Shown here in pieces: positions 17,815-26,720 of a stretch of DNA of 64,000 nucleotides. Positions within the stretch are counted from its first letter, which is position 1. Every line of letters begins with the position of its first letter. The stretch lies in the NCBI RefSeq assembly GCF_000427645.1, contig NZ_KE386571.1, positions 806,001-870,000 of the forward strand, read 5' to 3'. The notes under the pieces are model-generated. The model was not told the DNA's origin and searched no databases. It was given only the letters and a program-made list of their open reading frames with translations. The position numbers and the translations under genes were made by a program. The DNA is from Sphingomonas phyllosphaerae FA2. GTDB taxonomy: Bacteria > Pseudomonadota > Alphaproteobacteria > Sphingomonadales > Sphingomonadaceae.

Positions 17815-19379
17815 CGCGCTCGCTGCGACAGTCGATGGCGTGGATCCATAGCTGGCTGGGGTTGCTGGCCGGCTGGATCCTGTTCGCGATGTTCCTGACC
17901 GGCACCGCCAGCTATTTCCGGCCGGAGATCACGCGCTGGATGCAGCCCGAAATGCCCGTGAACCACACGCCCGCGGCGATCGCGGCGCAGAGTGCGGTGG
18001 CGCAGCTTTCGCGCGACGGCATCCGCGACCAGCAATGGTTCATCCAGCTTCCCAACGAGCGTGACGTCGTCACGCACGTCTATGCCACGCCCAAGCCCGA
18101 CGCAGCGGAGGCGAAGGATAAGAAGCCCGGCAAGCGGCGCAAGCGTGCCGACGAGCAAGTGCTCGCCCCCGCGACGGGCGCGCCGATCCATGCGCGCGAT
18201 ACGCGCGGCGGCGAGCATTTCTATCGCTTCCACTTCCAATTGCAGCTGCCGCATCCGTGGGGCCGGTGGCTGGCGGGCGTCTGCGCGATGTTCATGCTGG
18301 GCGCGATCATCTCGGGCGTGGTGACGCACAAGCGCATCTTCGCCGATTTCTTCACGCTGCGCTGGAACAAGGGGCAGCGCAGCTGGCTGGACGCGCACAA
18401 CGTCTCGGCGGTGCTGGCGCTGCCTTATCACGCGGTCATCACCTATACCGGGTTGATGACGCTGGTGCTGATGTACCTGCCGTATCCGATCGCGATCAAT
18501 TACAAGCAGCCGCTCGATTTCGGCCGCGAGGCCTATGGCCTGCCGCAAGATGCCGTCGCGACCGGCCGCGCCACGCCGCTGGTGCCGATCGCGCCGCTGG
18601 TGCGCGACGCCGAGGCGCGATTGCAGCGGCCGGCGGCGCGCGTGGTGGTGCAGCAGCCCGGCGATGCCGCCGCGATCGTTGCAGTGACCGGTGCCGCCCA
18701 ATCGAGCCTGAACGCGCGCGCGGGCACGGTCGTCTATTCGGGCGCGACCGGCGCCTTGATCCAGCCACCGAGCGGAGCGGGGACGGGCGTGTCGAGCGTA
18801 GGGGTGATGCTGGGTCTGCATCTCGCCCAATATGCGGCACCGGCGCTGCGCTGGGTGCTGTTCCTGCTGGGGCTGACGGGCGCGGCGATGGTCGGCACGG
18901 GGTTGCTGCTATGGACCGCGGCGCGGCGAAAGCCGGGGGCCAAACCGTTCTTCGGTCTGCGGCTGGTCGAGCGGCTGAATATCGCGACGATCGCGGGGCT
19001 GCCGATCGGGATGGGGGCCTATCTGCTTGCCAATCGAGTCATTCCCGCCGCCGCCGAAGGTCGCGCGGCGGCCGAGGTGGCGACGATGTTCTACGTCTGG
19101 GGCGGGGCGGCGGTGCTGCAATTGCTGCGTCCGGCGAAACAGGCGTGGGCGATCCTGTTCGCGACGGGGGCGGCGGTCTATGCCGCGATCCCGATCGCCA
19201 ATGCGCTGACCACGTCGCGCGGGCTGACGGCCTCGTGGCGCGCCGGAGACCAGTTGTTCATGAGTTTCGATCTAGCGCTGCTGGGCATCGCGGCGCTGCT
19301 GGGCGTCGCGGCGTGGCGCGCGGCGCGACCGCGGCCGGCGCAGGTGTCGCGACGGGCACGGGAGATGGTGCATGTTTGA
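17811..19379 (+). CDS. PepSY-associated transmembrane protein (iron uptake, possible ferric reductase)
   Basis: A 522-aa inner-membrane protein. It opens with an amphipathic start and helix (MAWIHSWLGLLAGWILFAMFLTGTASYF), the PepSY_TM hallmark, and has conserved His in WIHSWLG, DAHNVSAVLALPYHAVITYTG and LGLHLAQYA. Such paired His residues are thought to bind haem in the FhuF/PiuB-like reductases of this family. A large periplasmic region (about 65-150) holds a lysine- and arginine-rich stretch (EAKDKKPGKRRKRADE). Four further helices lie at the C-terminus. The start is GTG 17811, overlapping the previous stop; the longer frame to 17757 lies inside the previous gene. Confidence 0.87.
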   Translation: MTRSLRQSMAWIHSWLGLLAGWILFAMFLTGTASYFRPEITRWMQPEMPVNHTPAAIAAQSAVAQLSRDGIRDQQWFIQLPNERDVVTHVYATPKPDAAEAKDKKPGKRRKRADEQVLAPATGAPIHARDTRGGEHFYRFHFQLQLPHPWGRWLAGVCAMFMLGAIISGVVTHKRIFADFFTLRWNKGQRSWLDAHNVSAVLALPYHAVITYTGLMTLVLMYLPYPIAINYKQPLDFGREAYGLPQDAVATGRATPLVPIAPLVRDAEARLQRPAARVVVQQPGDAAAIVAVTGAAQSSLNARAGTVVYSGATGALIQPPSGAGTGVSSVGVMLGLHLAQYAAPALRWVLFLLGLTGAAMVGTGLLLWTAARRKPGAKPFFGLRLVERLNIATIAGLPIGMGAYLLANRVIPAAAEGRAAAEVATMFYVWGGAAVLQLLRPAKQAWAILFATGAAVYAAIPIANALTTSRGLTASWRAGDQLFMSFDLALLGIAALLGVAAWRAARPRPAQVSRRAREMVHV

Positions 19380-19665
19380 AGGCGTGTTGCTGTGTGCGCT
19401 GGCGTTCGTGCTGCTGGCGGCGGCCTCGTACAAGTTCCGGCGCGAGGCGGGGATTACCGGCGAGCGTGCGGTACGCGCGCTGCGCAGCGGCGCGGCGGTG
19501 CTGATCGCGCTGGCGCTGGTGCGGGTCGGCACGCCGATGGATGGCGAGCGCTGGGTGCGGTTGCTGACCTGCGCCTCGATCGCGGCGGTGATGGTCGTGC
19601 TTGCGCTGTCCGTGGCGCCGGGCGCGGTCTTCTATCCGGTCCGTCGGGCGGTTCGTCGCCGGTGA
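19372..19665 (+). CDS. DUF3325-like small membrane protein
   Basis: A 97-aa inner-membrane protein with three helices (FEGVLLCALAFVLLAAASY; SGAAVLIALALVRVG; LTCASIAAVMVVLALSVAPGAVF). It starts 8 bases inside the end of the PepSY gene and is the third member of the DUF3649-PepSY-DUF3325 unit. The exact role is unknown; context points to iron-siderophore handling at the inner membrane. Confidence 0.8.
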   Translation: MFEGVLLCALAFVLLAAASYKFRREAGITGERAVRALRSGAAVLIALALVRVGTPMDGERWVRLLTCASIAAVMVVLALSVAPGAVFYPVRRAVRRR

Positions 19666-19784
19666 GGTCGATCGACGTTCGACATCGGGATGTCGACGGG
19701 GAAGGGCTGGATCAGGCGGCGGCGGGGAAATGTTGAGTTCGTTGCACCGAAGCTCATCCTCCAGATCGTGCGAGTATATCGTTC

Positions 19785-19859
19785 GTCATTGCGAGCGTAG
19801 CGAAGCAATCCAGGGCCGGATCAGGACGCCCTGGATTGCTTCGCTACGCTCGCAATGAC
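19785..19859. repeat. dispersed palindromic repeat, family B, copy 2
   Basis: A 75-base inverted repeat almost identical to 11890-11964 (arms GTCATTGCGAGCGTAGCGAA and its mirror). It lies in the 290-base gap between the convergent ends of the PepSY operon and the antiporter gene. I see nothing else in that gap. Confidence 0.9.
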
Positions 19860-19955
19860 GGATCAGGTTGACCTTATCACGTTGTAACGATCCGAAATGA
19901 TCGGGTTACGCGGCCGACTTGCGCGCCGCCGCGTGATCCCGTCCCTCTTCGTCGC

Positions 19956-21260
19956 TCAGGAGGCGACGCGTTCCGGCAGCGCGATCGGCTCGCGGTCGTC
20001 GAGCGTGCCGAGTTCGCCGCGCTGGCGTGCCTTGCGGCCATAGACCAGCTCGAACAGCGGCGAACTCATCAGCGTCGTGGCGATCGCCATCAGCACCAGC
20101 ATCGAGAACAGCGCCGGCCCGATGATGCCGCGCGCCAAGCCGATGTTGATGATGATCAGCTCCATCAGCCCGCGCGCGTTCATCAGCGCGCCGACACCCA
20201 GGGCGGTTGCATTGTCCTGCCCGGTCAGCCGCGCCGCGGCCCAGCACGCGCCGCCCTTTGCGACGACCGAGGCGACGAGCACCACCAGTGCGACCCCGAG
20301 CAGCGCCGGATCAGCAACCAGCGCAAGCTGCGTGTTGAGCCCGCTGAAGGTGAAGAAGCAGGGGAGCAGCAGCAGGACGGTCATCGGCTCCAGCTGGCGC
20401 TTCAGACCTTCGGCAAAGGCGCCGCGCGGCATGACCGCCCCCAGCAGGAAGCCGCCGAACACCGCGTGCATGCCGACCGCATCCATCGCGAAGGCGGCCA
20501 GCAGGAACAGCATCAGCGCGATGCCGGTTTCGGTCTGACCGACCATCCCGGTACGCTCCGCCGGCGCGCCGAGCGGGCGCAGCAGCCGCGGTCCGAAGCC
20601 GAGCACGACGACCGCGAAGAGCGCCGCGCCGCCGATCGCCTTGATCGCGACCCCGGCCCCGTCGCCAAAGGTCGCCAGCACCACCGCCAGCACCGTCCAC
20701 GCTCCGGCGTCGTCGATCGCGCCCGAGGACAGCGACAATGTGCCGAGCGGCGTGCCCGACAGCCCGCGTTCGTGGATGATCCGCGCGAGCATCGGAAAGG
20801 CGGTGATCGCGATGCACGCGCCGGTGAACAAGGCGGCCTGCGTCGCGGTGACGGTCGGGCCGAACAGCCCGGGGATCGAGCGGAGCCATGGCGCGAGCAC
20901 GACCGCGACCGCGAACGGCGCGATCATCCCCGAGAGCGAGACGGCGGTGGCGCTGCGCGCGTTGCTGCGGAAATGGTCGGCGCGGAAGCCGAGCCCGACG
21001 ATGAACATGTAGAGGCCGACGCCGAGCTGCGCGACCGCATACAGCAGCCCGCGCGTTTCCTTGGGGAACAGCAGCATCTGCCAATCGGGCGCCAATAGCC
21101 CGAGCAGCGATGGCCCGAGCAGCACGCCTGCGATCATCTCGCCGACGACCTGCGGTTGCCCGAGGTAGCGTTTGGCGAGCCAGCCGACGCCCCGAGATAC
21201 TGCAACGATCGCAAACAGTTGCATGAAGAAAAGGACGCTGAGCTGCGCCGGTGCCATCAC
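19956..21260 (-). CDS. cation:proton antiporter, CPA2/Kef type
   Basis: A 434-aa membrane protein with about 12 hydrophobic segments and no RCK/TrkA-N regulatory domain, so it is the short form of a KefB/GerN-like exchanger. Typical segments are VGEMIAGVLLGPSLLGLLAPDW, the antiport-site helix SGAIDDAGAWTVLAVVLATFGDG with the acidic pair DD, and HAVFGGFLLGAVMPRG. It would exchange K+ or Na+ for H+. It stands alone between convergent and divergent neighbours. The ATG at 21260 is the only reasonable start. Confidence 0.9.
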   Translation of the reverse strand: MMAPAQLSVLFFMQLFAIVAVSRGVGWLAKRYLGQPQVVGEMIAGVLLGPSLLGLLAPDWQMLLFPKETRGLLYAVAQLGVGLYMFIVGLGFRADHFRSNARSATAVSLSGMIAPFAVAVVLAPWLRSIPGLFGPTVTATQAALFTGACIAITAFPMLARIIHERGLSGTPLGTLSLSSGAIDDAGAWTVLAVVLATFGDGAGVAIKAIGGAALFAVVVLGFGPRLLRPLGAPAERTGMVGQTETGIALMLFLLAAFAMDAVGMHAVFGGFLLGAVMPRGAFAEGLKRQLEPMTVLLLLPCFFTFSGLNTQLALVADPALLGVALVVLVASVVAKGGACWAAARLTGQDNATALGVGALMNARGLMELIIINIGLARGIIGPALFSMLVLMAIATTLMSSPLFELVYGRKARQRGELGTLDDREPIALPERVAS

Positions 21261-21324
21261 GAATCCCCACCCGTTTTCCGCAGGCTAGCGGCAGACGCGG
21301 GCACGCTCAACGACGATGTTTGCG

Positions 21325-21699
21325 CTATCGCCCGCCCGTCCGGCGGGTGAGCGCGGCGACGCAGCTGGCGCGATCGATGCTGCTGCCGTCGCGCTGGCGC
21401 GCATCGACCCAGGTGACGCGCGGCTCGGCGCGATTGGCGGAGGGGTAGAGATAGGCGTCGAGGATGCAGATCGCGCTGGAGAATTGCAGCTTGCGCGCGG
21501 CGCCCTCGCGAACGTCGGCGTCGGGTTGGCCGAAGGTGCTGGTCAGATGCGCGGCATCCTGCCCCATCACCGCCTCCAGCCCGAGCGTCGGCAGCGCGAC
21601 CGGGATCGCGCGTGCGACCGCCGGCCGCTGCGCGGTGGTGGTCGCACAGCCGGCCAGTAGTGGCAGGAGCAGCAGCGCGGCGGGGGCGAGGGGCTTCAT
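21325..21699 (-). CDS. small lipoprotein (hypothetical, conserved-looking)
   Basis: A 124-aa exported protein with a clear lipoprotein signal (MKPLAPAALLLLPLLAGC, Cys18). The mature part has DAAHLTSTFGQPDADVREGAARKLQF, similar in style to SmpA/OmlA-like small lipoproteins, and two further Cys (SAICILDAY, RASCVAAL) that could form a disulfide. The ATG at 21699 overlaps the stop of the EI24 gene (ATGA), so the two form an operon. Function unknown. Confidence 0.85.
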   Translation of the reverse strand: MKPLAPAALLLLPLLAGCATTTAQRPAVARAIPVALPTLGLEAVMGQDAAHLTSTFGQPDADVREGAARKLQFSSAICILDAYLYPSANRAEPRVTWVDARQRDGSSIDRASCVAALTRRTGGR

Positions 21700-22364
21700 C
21701 GGCGGTTTCCGTGGAACAGGTGCGTCGCCATCGCCGCGCCCAGCACGGACGCGAGGATGTTGAGCAGCGGAACCACGAACAGCCCGGTTGCGGCAAGCCC
21801 CAGAACGAAGCGCCGCCCGGCGGTCGCCGCGCGCCAGTCTCGCATCGCCGCAGCGGGCAGGTGGCGTGCCGCGACCATCTCGCCGAGATCGCGCCCGAGC
21901 AGCCAGCCGTTGACGACGAAGAATGCCGCCGCGGTGCCGACCCCTGTGACGAGCAGCCCGATGTAGACCGGGGCGGCGAGCAGGTTGACCGCGATGAACC
22001 GTCCGGCCGAGGCAAGCCCCATCCGCAGGCCGCGTGCCAGCGATACCGGATGCGCGCTGGCCAGCGATTGCGGATAATGCCGCCGCTCGACCGCGGCGAC
22101 GATCGTGTCGGCGAACAGGCCGACGACCAGCATCGCCACCGCGCGGAACAACAGCCACCCGCCCAGCACGGTCAGCAGGGTGGCGGCGACCCCGGCGAGC
22201 GTGCCGTGCCAGCTGACCCCGGCGAGCGCGGTGTCGATCAGCCACCATGCGCCGGTACCGAGCGCGACGAAGATGCCGAGCGTGATCGCCAGCGACATGG
22301 CGAGCACGCGCAGGATCGCGGGGTCGCCGAGTTGCTGCACCGAGAGCCAGAATGCGCGCACCAT
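21696..22364 (-). CDS. EI24 domain membrane protein (CysZ-like)
   Basis: A 222-aa inner-membrane protein with four to five hydrophobic segments, including ILRVLAMSLAITLGIFVALGTGAWWLID, LLFRAVAMLVVGLFADTIVAAVE and FVLGLAATGLFVVPLLNILASVLG. The motif F(A)DTIVAAVE followed by VPLLNIL is the EI24/CysZ signature. CysZ imports sulfate in enterobacteria, but that role is not shown here and no cys genes are adjacent. ATG 22364 is the natural start. It is co-transcribed with the lipoprotein gene and divergent from the sugar-kinase gene. Confidence 0.87.
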   Translation of the reverse strand: MVRAFWLSVQQLGDPAILRVLAMSLAITLGIFVALGTGAWWLIDTALAGVSWHGTLAGVAATLLTVLGGWLLFRAVAMLVVGLFADTIVAAVERRHYPQSLASAHPVSLARGLRMGLASAGRFIAVNLLAAPVYIGLLVTGVGTAAAFFVVNGWLLGRDLGEMVAARHLPAAAMRDWRAATAGRRFVLGLAATGLFVVPLLNILASVLGAAMATHLFHGNRR

Positions 22365-22451
22365 CGTGGGGCGATGCGCTTCGCTTGGCCGTTGCGCAAG
22401 GCGCGACCGCACTCTAGTCGGACGCTTTCCGCACTTCCAGGAAGTACGAAC

Positions 22452-23444
22452 TTGACCGAACCCCGCTATGACGTGGTCGCGATCGGCAATGCCATCGTCG
22501 ACATTCTCTCTCCCGCCACCGACGCCTTCATCGCCGAGAACGGGATGACCAAGGGCGCGATGGCGCTGGTCTTCTCGCCCGAGGAAGCCGACGCGCTCTA
22601 TGCGAAGATGGGGCCGGGGCAGGAAGTGTCGGGCGGATCGGCGGCGAACACGATCGCGGGAATGGCGGCGCTGGGCAGCCAGTGCGCCTTCATCGGGCAG
22701 GTCGCCGACGATCAGCTCGGCGAGGTGTTCGCGCACGACATCCGCGCGGCGGGAATCCGCTTCGACACCGCGTCGCGCGCCGGTGCGCCGACGACCGGCC
22801 GCTGCCTGATCTTCGTGACGCCCGACGGGCAGCGCACGATGAACACCTTCCTCGGCGCGTCGCACTATCTGCCGGCCGAGGCGCTGGACGCCGGGCTGAT
22901 CGCCGATGCGCGGTATCTGTATCTCGAAGGCTATCTGTGGGATCCCGAAGAGCCGCGTGCCGCGATGCGCGCCGCGATCGATATCGCGCGTGGGGCCGGG
23001 CGGAAGGTCGCCTTCACGCTGTCGGCCGAGTTCGTGATCGACCGTCACCGCGACGCGTTCCACGCGCTGATCGATCAGGGGCTGATCGACGTGCTGTTCG
23101 CGAACGAGACCGAAATCATGTTCCTGACGCAGACCGACACGGTCGACGCGGCGGTGGCGGCGGTGCAGGGCAAGGTGCCGCTGGTCGTCGTCACGCTCGC
23201 CGAGCGCGGCGCGATGGCGGTTGCGGGTGGCGAGCGCGTCGTCGTGCCGGCGCAGCCGATCGACAAGGTGGTCGATACGACCGGCGCGGGCGACCTGTTC
23301 GCGGCGGGCTTCCTCCACGGGCAGGCGCAGGGCAAGTCGCTGGAGGCGTCGCTGACGCTCGGCGCGATCTGCGCCGCCGAGGTGATCCAGCATTTCGGCG
23401 CGCGGCCGATCGTCGACCTGAAGGCGATCACCGCGGGGGTTTGA
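22452..23444 (+). CDS. PfkB-family sugar kinase, adenosine-kinase type
   Basis: A 330-aa cytoplasmic kinase. N-terminal YDVVAIGNAIVDILSP and the glycine pair GGSAANTIAGMAALG form the substrate site. The C-terminal motif DTTGAGDLFAAGFLHG is PfkB signature 2, with the catalytic Asp. Alphaproteobacterial proteins of this shape phosphorylate adenosine to AMP. The start I choose is TTG 22452 with AGGAAG nine bases upstream, because the first conserved strand begins six codons later and the open frame further upstream is antisense to the EI24 gene. Confidence 0.9.
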   Translation: MTEPRYDVVAIGNAIVDILSPATDAFIAENGMTKGAMALVFSPEEADALYAKMGPGQEVSGGSAANTIAGMAALGSQCAFIGQVADDQLGEVFAHDIRAAGIRFDTASRAGAPTTGRCLIFVTPDGQRTMNTFLGASHYLPAEALDAGLIADARYLYLEGYLWDPEEPRAAMRAAIDIARGAGRKVAFTLSAEFVIDRHRDAFHALIDQGLIDVLFANETEIMFLTQTDTVDAAVAAVQGKVPLVVVTLAERGAMAVAGGERVVVPAQPIDKVVDTTGAGDLFAAGFLHGQAQGKSLEASLTLGAICAAEVIQHFGARPIVDLKAITAGV

Positions 23445-23468
23445 GCGGGCGGGCGATCACTTCACCGC

Positions 23469-23604
23469 CCGTCGCCCCTGCGCAGGCAGGGGCCTATGTC
23501 TGTGTCGTCCGGGTGCAAGCATTTGACACAGGCGCGTCGTGCTTTGTGTCGGCGTCTTGCGCCCACTTCACAGTCATGGGCCCCTGCCTGCGCAGGGGCG
23601 ACGG
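23469..23604. repeat. long palindromic element (CGTCGCCCCTGCGCAGG type), family D
   Basis: Terminal inverted repeats of about 26 bases: CCGTCGCCCCTGCGCAGG at the left and CCTGCGCAGGGGCGACGG at the right. They enclose about 85 bases with weaker inner symmetry (GACACAG/CTTTGTGTC). It lies in the gap between the sugar kinase and hrpB. The outer ends resemble family C (CGTCATTCCCGCGCAGG), so it may be a relative. A short CT run (23622-23634) follows. Confidence 0.75.
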
Positions 23605-23699
23605 TGATTGGGGTTAGCTTGCCCTCTCTCTCTCTCTGCCTCTCGCTCGCTAACGCCTCGCGGTTCTCAAGCCCGCCGTGATCTGTCACAGACCCGCGC

Positions 23700-26120
23700 G
23701 TGACGTCGTTGCCGATCCATGCCGTGCTGCCCGACCTGCTCGCGACGCTGCGCGCGCGGTCGTCGGCGGTGCTGGTCGCGCCGCCGGGGGCGGGCAAGAC
23801 CACGGCGGTGGCACCCACGCTGATCGGTGAGGCGTGGTGCACGGGCGAGGTGCTGGTCACCAGCCCGCGCCGGCTGGCCGCGCGCGCCGCGGCAGAGCGG
23901 ATGGCGGCGCAGGCGGACGAGCCGGTCGGGCGCACGTTCGGCTATGCGACGCGGCTCGACACCAAGCGATCGGCGGCGACGCGCGTGACGGTCGTTACCG
24001 AGGGTATCCTGACTGCGCGGTTGCAGGACGATCCCGAACTGACGGGCGTGTCGGCGATCCTGTTCGACGAAGTGCACGAGCGCAGCCTCGACGGCGATTT
24101 CGGGTTGGCGCTGGCGCTGGACGCGCAGGCCGGGTTGCGGCCTGATCTGCGCGTGGTTGCGATGTCAGCCACGCTCGACGGCGCGCGCTTCGCGGCGTTG
24201 ATGGACGATGCGCCGGTGATCGAGAGCGAAGGACGCAGCCACCCGCTCGAACTGCGGCATATCGGGCGCGCCGCGGAGGCGCGGATCGAGGAGGCGATGG
24301 CTGCGGCGGTGCGGCGCGTGCTGGCCGAGGAGGCGGGCGGTGTGCTCGCGTTCCTGCCCGGCGTCGCGGAGATCGAGCGCACCGCCGAGCGGATCGGTGA
24401 CCTGCCCGGCGTGCGGCTGCACCGGCTGCACGGCAGCCTCGACCCGGCGGCGCAGCGTGCTGCGATCCGCGCCGAACCCGATGGCGCGCGCAAGCTGGTG
24501 CTGGCGACGTCGATCGCCGAGACCAGCCTGACGCTGGACGGCATTCGCGTGGTGGTCGACAGCGGGCTGGCGCGGCGCCCGCGCTACGATCGCGCCGCCG
24601 GGATGACGCGGCTGGTGACCGAGCGCGCGAGCCAGGCGGCGGCGACGCAGCGCGCGGGACGTGCGGCGCGGCAGGGGCCGGGGGTTGCGTATCGCCTGTG
24701 GGAGGCGGCGGGGACCGCTGGTATTCCGCGTTTCGATCCGCCGGAGATACTGGAGGCCGATCTGTCGGCGCTGGTGCTGGCGTGTGCCTTGTGGGGGGTG
24801 GCCGATCCGCGCGCGCTGCGCTGGATCGACGCGCCGCCGGCGGTGGCGATCGACGAGGCGCGCGCGCGGTTGTTCGGGCTGGACGCGATCGACGCGGACG
24901 GGCGGCCGACCGCGCATGGTCGCCGGATCGCGCGGCTGCCGATGACGCCGCGGCTGGCGCATATGCTGCTGCGCGCGGGCGACAAGCGGCTGGCGGCGGA
25001 GATCGCGGTGCTGTTGCAGGAGCGCGGGCTGGGCGGGCAGGATGCCGACCTCGAACTGCGGCTGCGGCGCTGGCGGGGCGACCGCTCCGCCAAGGCGGAG
25101 ACGGCGCGCGGGCTGGCGAAGCGCTGGGCGGCGATGGCGGGGCGTGACGGCAGCGGCGATACGATCGCCGCGTGCGTCGCGCTGGCCTTCCCCGACCGCG
25201 TCGCGCGGCGGCGCGATGCGAGCGGCGAACGCTGGGTATCGGCGGGTGGGCGCGGGTTTCGGCTGGATGCGACCGCGTCGCTGGCGAGGGCCGAATGGCT
25301 GGCGGTGGCGGAAACGCAGGGGATGGCGGCGGGGGCGCGAATCCTGTCGGGCGCGGCGATCGACGCGGCCGATGTCGAGACGCTGTTCGCCGAGCGAATC
25401 GAGACGCGGCGGACGGCGTTATTCGATCCGGCGACCGGCGGCGTCCAGCCGCTGCGCGAGCGGCGGATCGGCGCGATCCGCGTGTCGAGCGGCCCGGACA
25501 GCCAGGCGGACCCGGCGGCGGTGGCGGCGGCGCTGGTCGAGGGGGTTCGCACGCACGGCGTCGATCTGTTGCCGTGGCCAGAGGGGGCGGGGGCGCTGCG
25601 GACGCGCGCGGCCCATGCCGGGGTGCCGCTCGACGATGAGGCGCTGGTCGCGCGGCTCGATGAATGGCTGCCGGCACTGGTGGCGGGCAAGCGCAGGCTG
25701 GATGCGATCGCGCCGGGCGCGTTGACCGATGCGCTGCGTACGTTGCTCGGCTGGGATGCGTTGCGTCAGATCGACCGGCTTGCGCCGGCCGACTTCACCA
25801 GCCCGGCGGGGTCGACCCACGCAATCGACTATGCCGCAGAGGCCGGGCCGACTGTCGAGCTGCGCGTGCAGGCGTTGTTCGGGCTGGCCGAGCATCCGAC
25901 GGTGGGCGAGCGGCGCGTGCCGCTGGTGCTGTCGCTGACTTCGCCGGCCGGGCGGCCGATCCAGACGACCCGCGACCTGCCCGGTTTCTGGCAGGGAAGC
26001 TGGCGCGATGTTGCGCGCGAGATGCGCGGTCGCTATCCGCGCCATCCTTGGCCGGACGATCCTGCGGCGGCCGCGCCGACGCTGCGGACGAAGAACGCGG
26101 ATGCGCGGCGGAACAAGTGA
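23700..26120 (+). CDS. hrpB: ATP-dependent helicase HrpB (DEAH/RHA family)
   Basis: An 806-aa helicase close to the usual HrpB length. Motifs in order: Walker A APPGAGKTT, motif Ia TSPRRLAARAAAERMA, motif II DEVHERS (DEVH variant of DEAH), motif III AMSATLDG, motif V LATSIAETSLTLDGI, and motif VI QRAGRAARQGPG. The HrpB-specific C-terminal domain ends RHPWPDDPAAAAPTLRTKNA. GTG 23700 is the start, giving TSLPIHAVLPDLLATLR. The physiological RNA or DNA substrate in bacteria is not settled. It is a single gene. Confidence 0.95.
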   Translation: MTSLPIHAVLPDLLATLRARSSAVLVAPPGAGKTTAVAPTLIGEAWCTGEVLVTSPRRLAARAAAERMAAQADEPVGRTFGYATRLDTKRSAATRVTVVTEGILTARLQDDPELTGVSAILFDEVHERSLDGDFGLALALDAQAGLRPDLRVVAMSATLDGARFAALMDDAPVIESEGRSHPLELRHIGRAAEARIEEAMAAAVRRVLAEEAGGVLAFLPGVAEIERTAERIGDLPGVRLHRLHGSLDPAAQRAAIRAEPDGARKLVLATSIAETSLTLDGIRVVVDSGLARRPRYDRAAGMTRLVTERASQAAATQRAGRAARQGPGVAYRLWEAAGTAGIPRFDPPEILEADLSALVLACALWGVADPRALRWIDAPPAVAIDEARARLFGLDAIDADGRPTAHGRRIARLPMTPRLAHMLLRAGDKRLAAEIAVLLQERGLGGQDADLELRLRRWRGDRSAKAETARGLAKRWAAMAGRDGSGDTIAACVALAFPDRVARRRDASGERWVSAGGRGFRLDATASLARAEWLAVAETQGMAAGARILSGAAIDAADVETLFAERIETRRTALFDPATGGVQPLRERRIGAIRVSSGPDSQADPAAVAAALVEGVRTHGVDLLPWPEGAGALRTRAAHAGVPLDDEALVARLDEWLPALVAGKRRLDAIAPGALTDALRTLLGWDALRQIDRLAPADFTSPAGSTHAIDYAAEAGPTVELRVQALFGLAEHPTVGERRVPLVLSLTSPAGRPIQTTRDLPGFWQGSWRDVAREMRGRYPRHPWPDDPAAAAPTLRTKNADARRNK

Positions 26121-26279
26121 CCGGCCCCGTCCTGCTTCCCGGCTCTGGCCGATGGCTGGCGAGAGGAGAAATGGCCGCCGGCCGGGGATGAAGCCTTCCT
26201 GAGATAGCGAATGCACCGGCGGTGCTTGCCCGCGCCGTGGCGCGACCGTACATCCGGTCCGGTGACGGGGGAGACGACC

Positions 26280-26720
26280 ATGCGCCGCTTGATGATGGCA
26301 GCTTTGATCCTTGCGGCGGCGGGATGTTCGGCGCAGGCGGCGGCGCCCGTCGCTGACGACGCCTATGTTCGGCTGGCGGCGGTGCCGGGGCGGCCGGCGG
26401 CCGGCTATTTCGCGTTGCGCGGCGGGGCAAAGGACATGACGCTGGTGCGCGTCGAAGCGCCGGGCGTGTCGCGTGCCGAGATGCACGGCAGCCGGATGAC
26501 CGCAAGCGGCATGGTGACGATGGAGTCGCTGGCGACGGTGCCGGTGCCGGCGAAGACCGACGTGGCGTTCGCGCCGGGTGGTCGCCATGTGATGTTGTTC
26601 GATCTGCCGCAAACCGTGCGGCCGGGGTCGCTGGTGCCGCTGACGCTGCGTTTCGCCGATGGCGCGACGGCGCAGGTGGAGGCGAAGGTGATTGCGGCGG
26701 GTGATGTCGCCCCGGAGTGA
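26280..26720 (+). CDS. copper chaperone PCu(A)C domain lipoprotein
   Basis: A 146-aa protein with a lipoprotein-like signal (MRRLMMAALILAAAGC, Cys16). The mature domain has the Cu(I)-binding pattern with Met68-His69 (AEMHGS) and His103-Met105 (GGRHVML). Such proteins deliver copper to cytochrome c oxidase in the periplasm. Start ATG 26280 is preceded by GGGGGAGA. The following small gene overlaps its end by 17 bases. Confidence 0.92.
   Translation: MRRLMMAALILAAAGCSAQAAAPVADDAYVRLAAVPGRPAAGYFALRGGAKDMTLVRVEAPGVSRAEMHGSRMTASGMVTMESLATVPVPAKTDVAFAPGGRHVMLFDLPQTVRPGSLVPLTLRFADGATAQVEAKVIAAGDVAPE

Noticed and set aside
21612..22451. Upstream extension of the sugar-kinase frame
   Set aside because: This part is antisense to the lipoprotein and EI24 genes. 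The kinase fold begins at the TTG near 22452.
23622..23634. CT dinucleotide run as a phase-variation tract
   Set aside because: It lies in non-coding DNA about 65 bases before hrpB and not between promoter elements that I can identify, so an on/off role is not supported.
23995..25677. Minus-strand open frames opposite hrpB
   Set aside because: Pro/Ala/Arg-rich shadow frames of the helicase gene without any recognisable motif.
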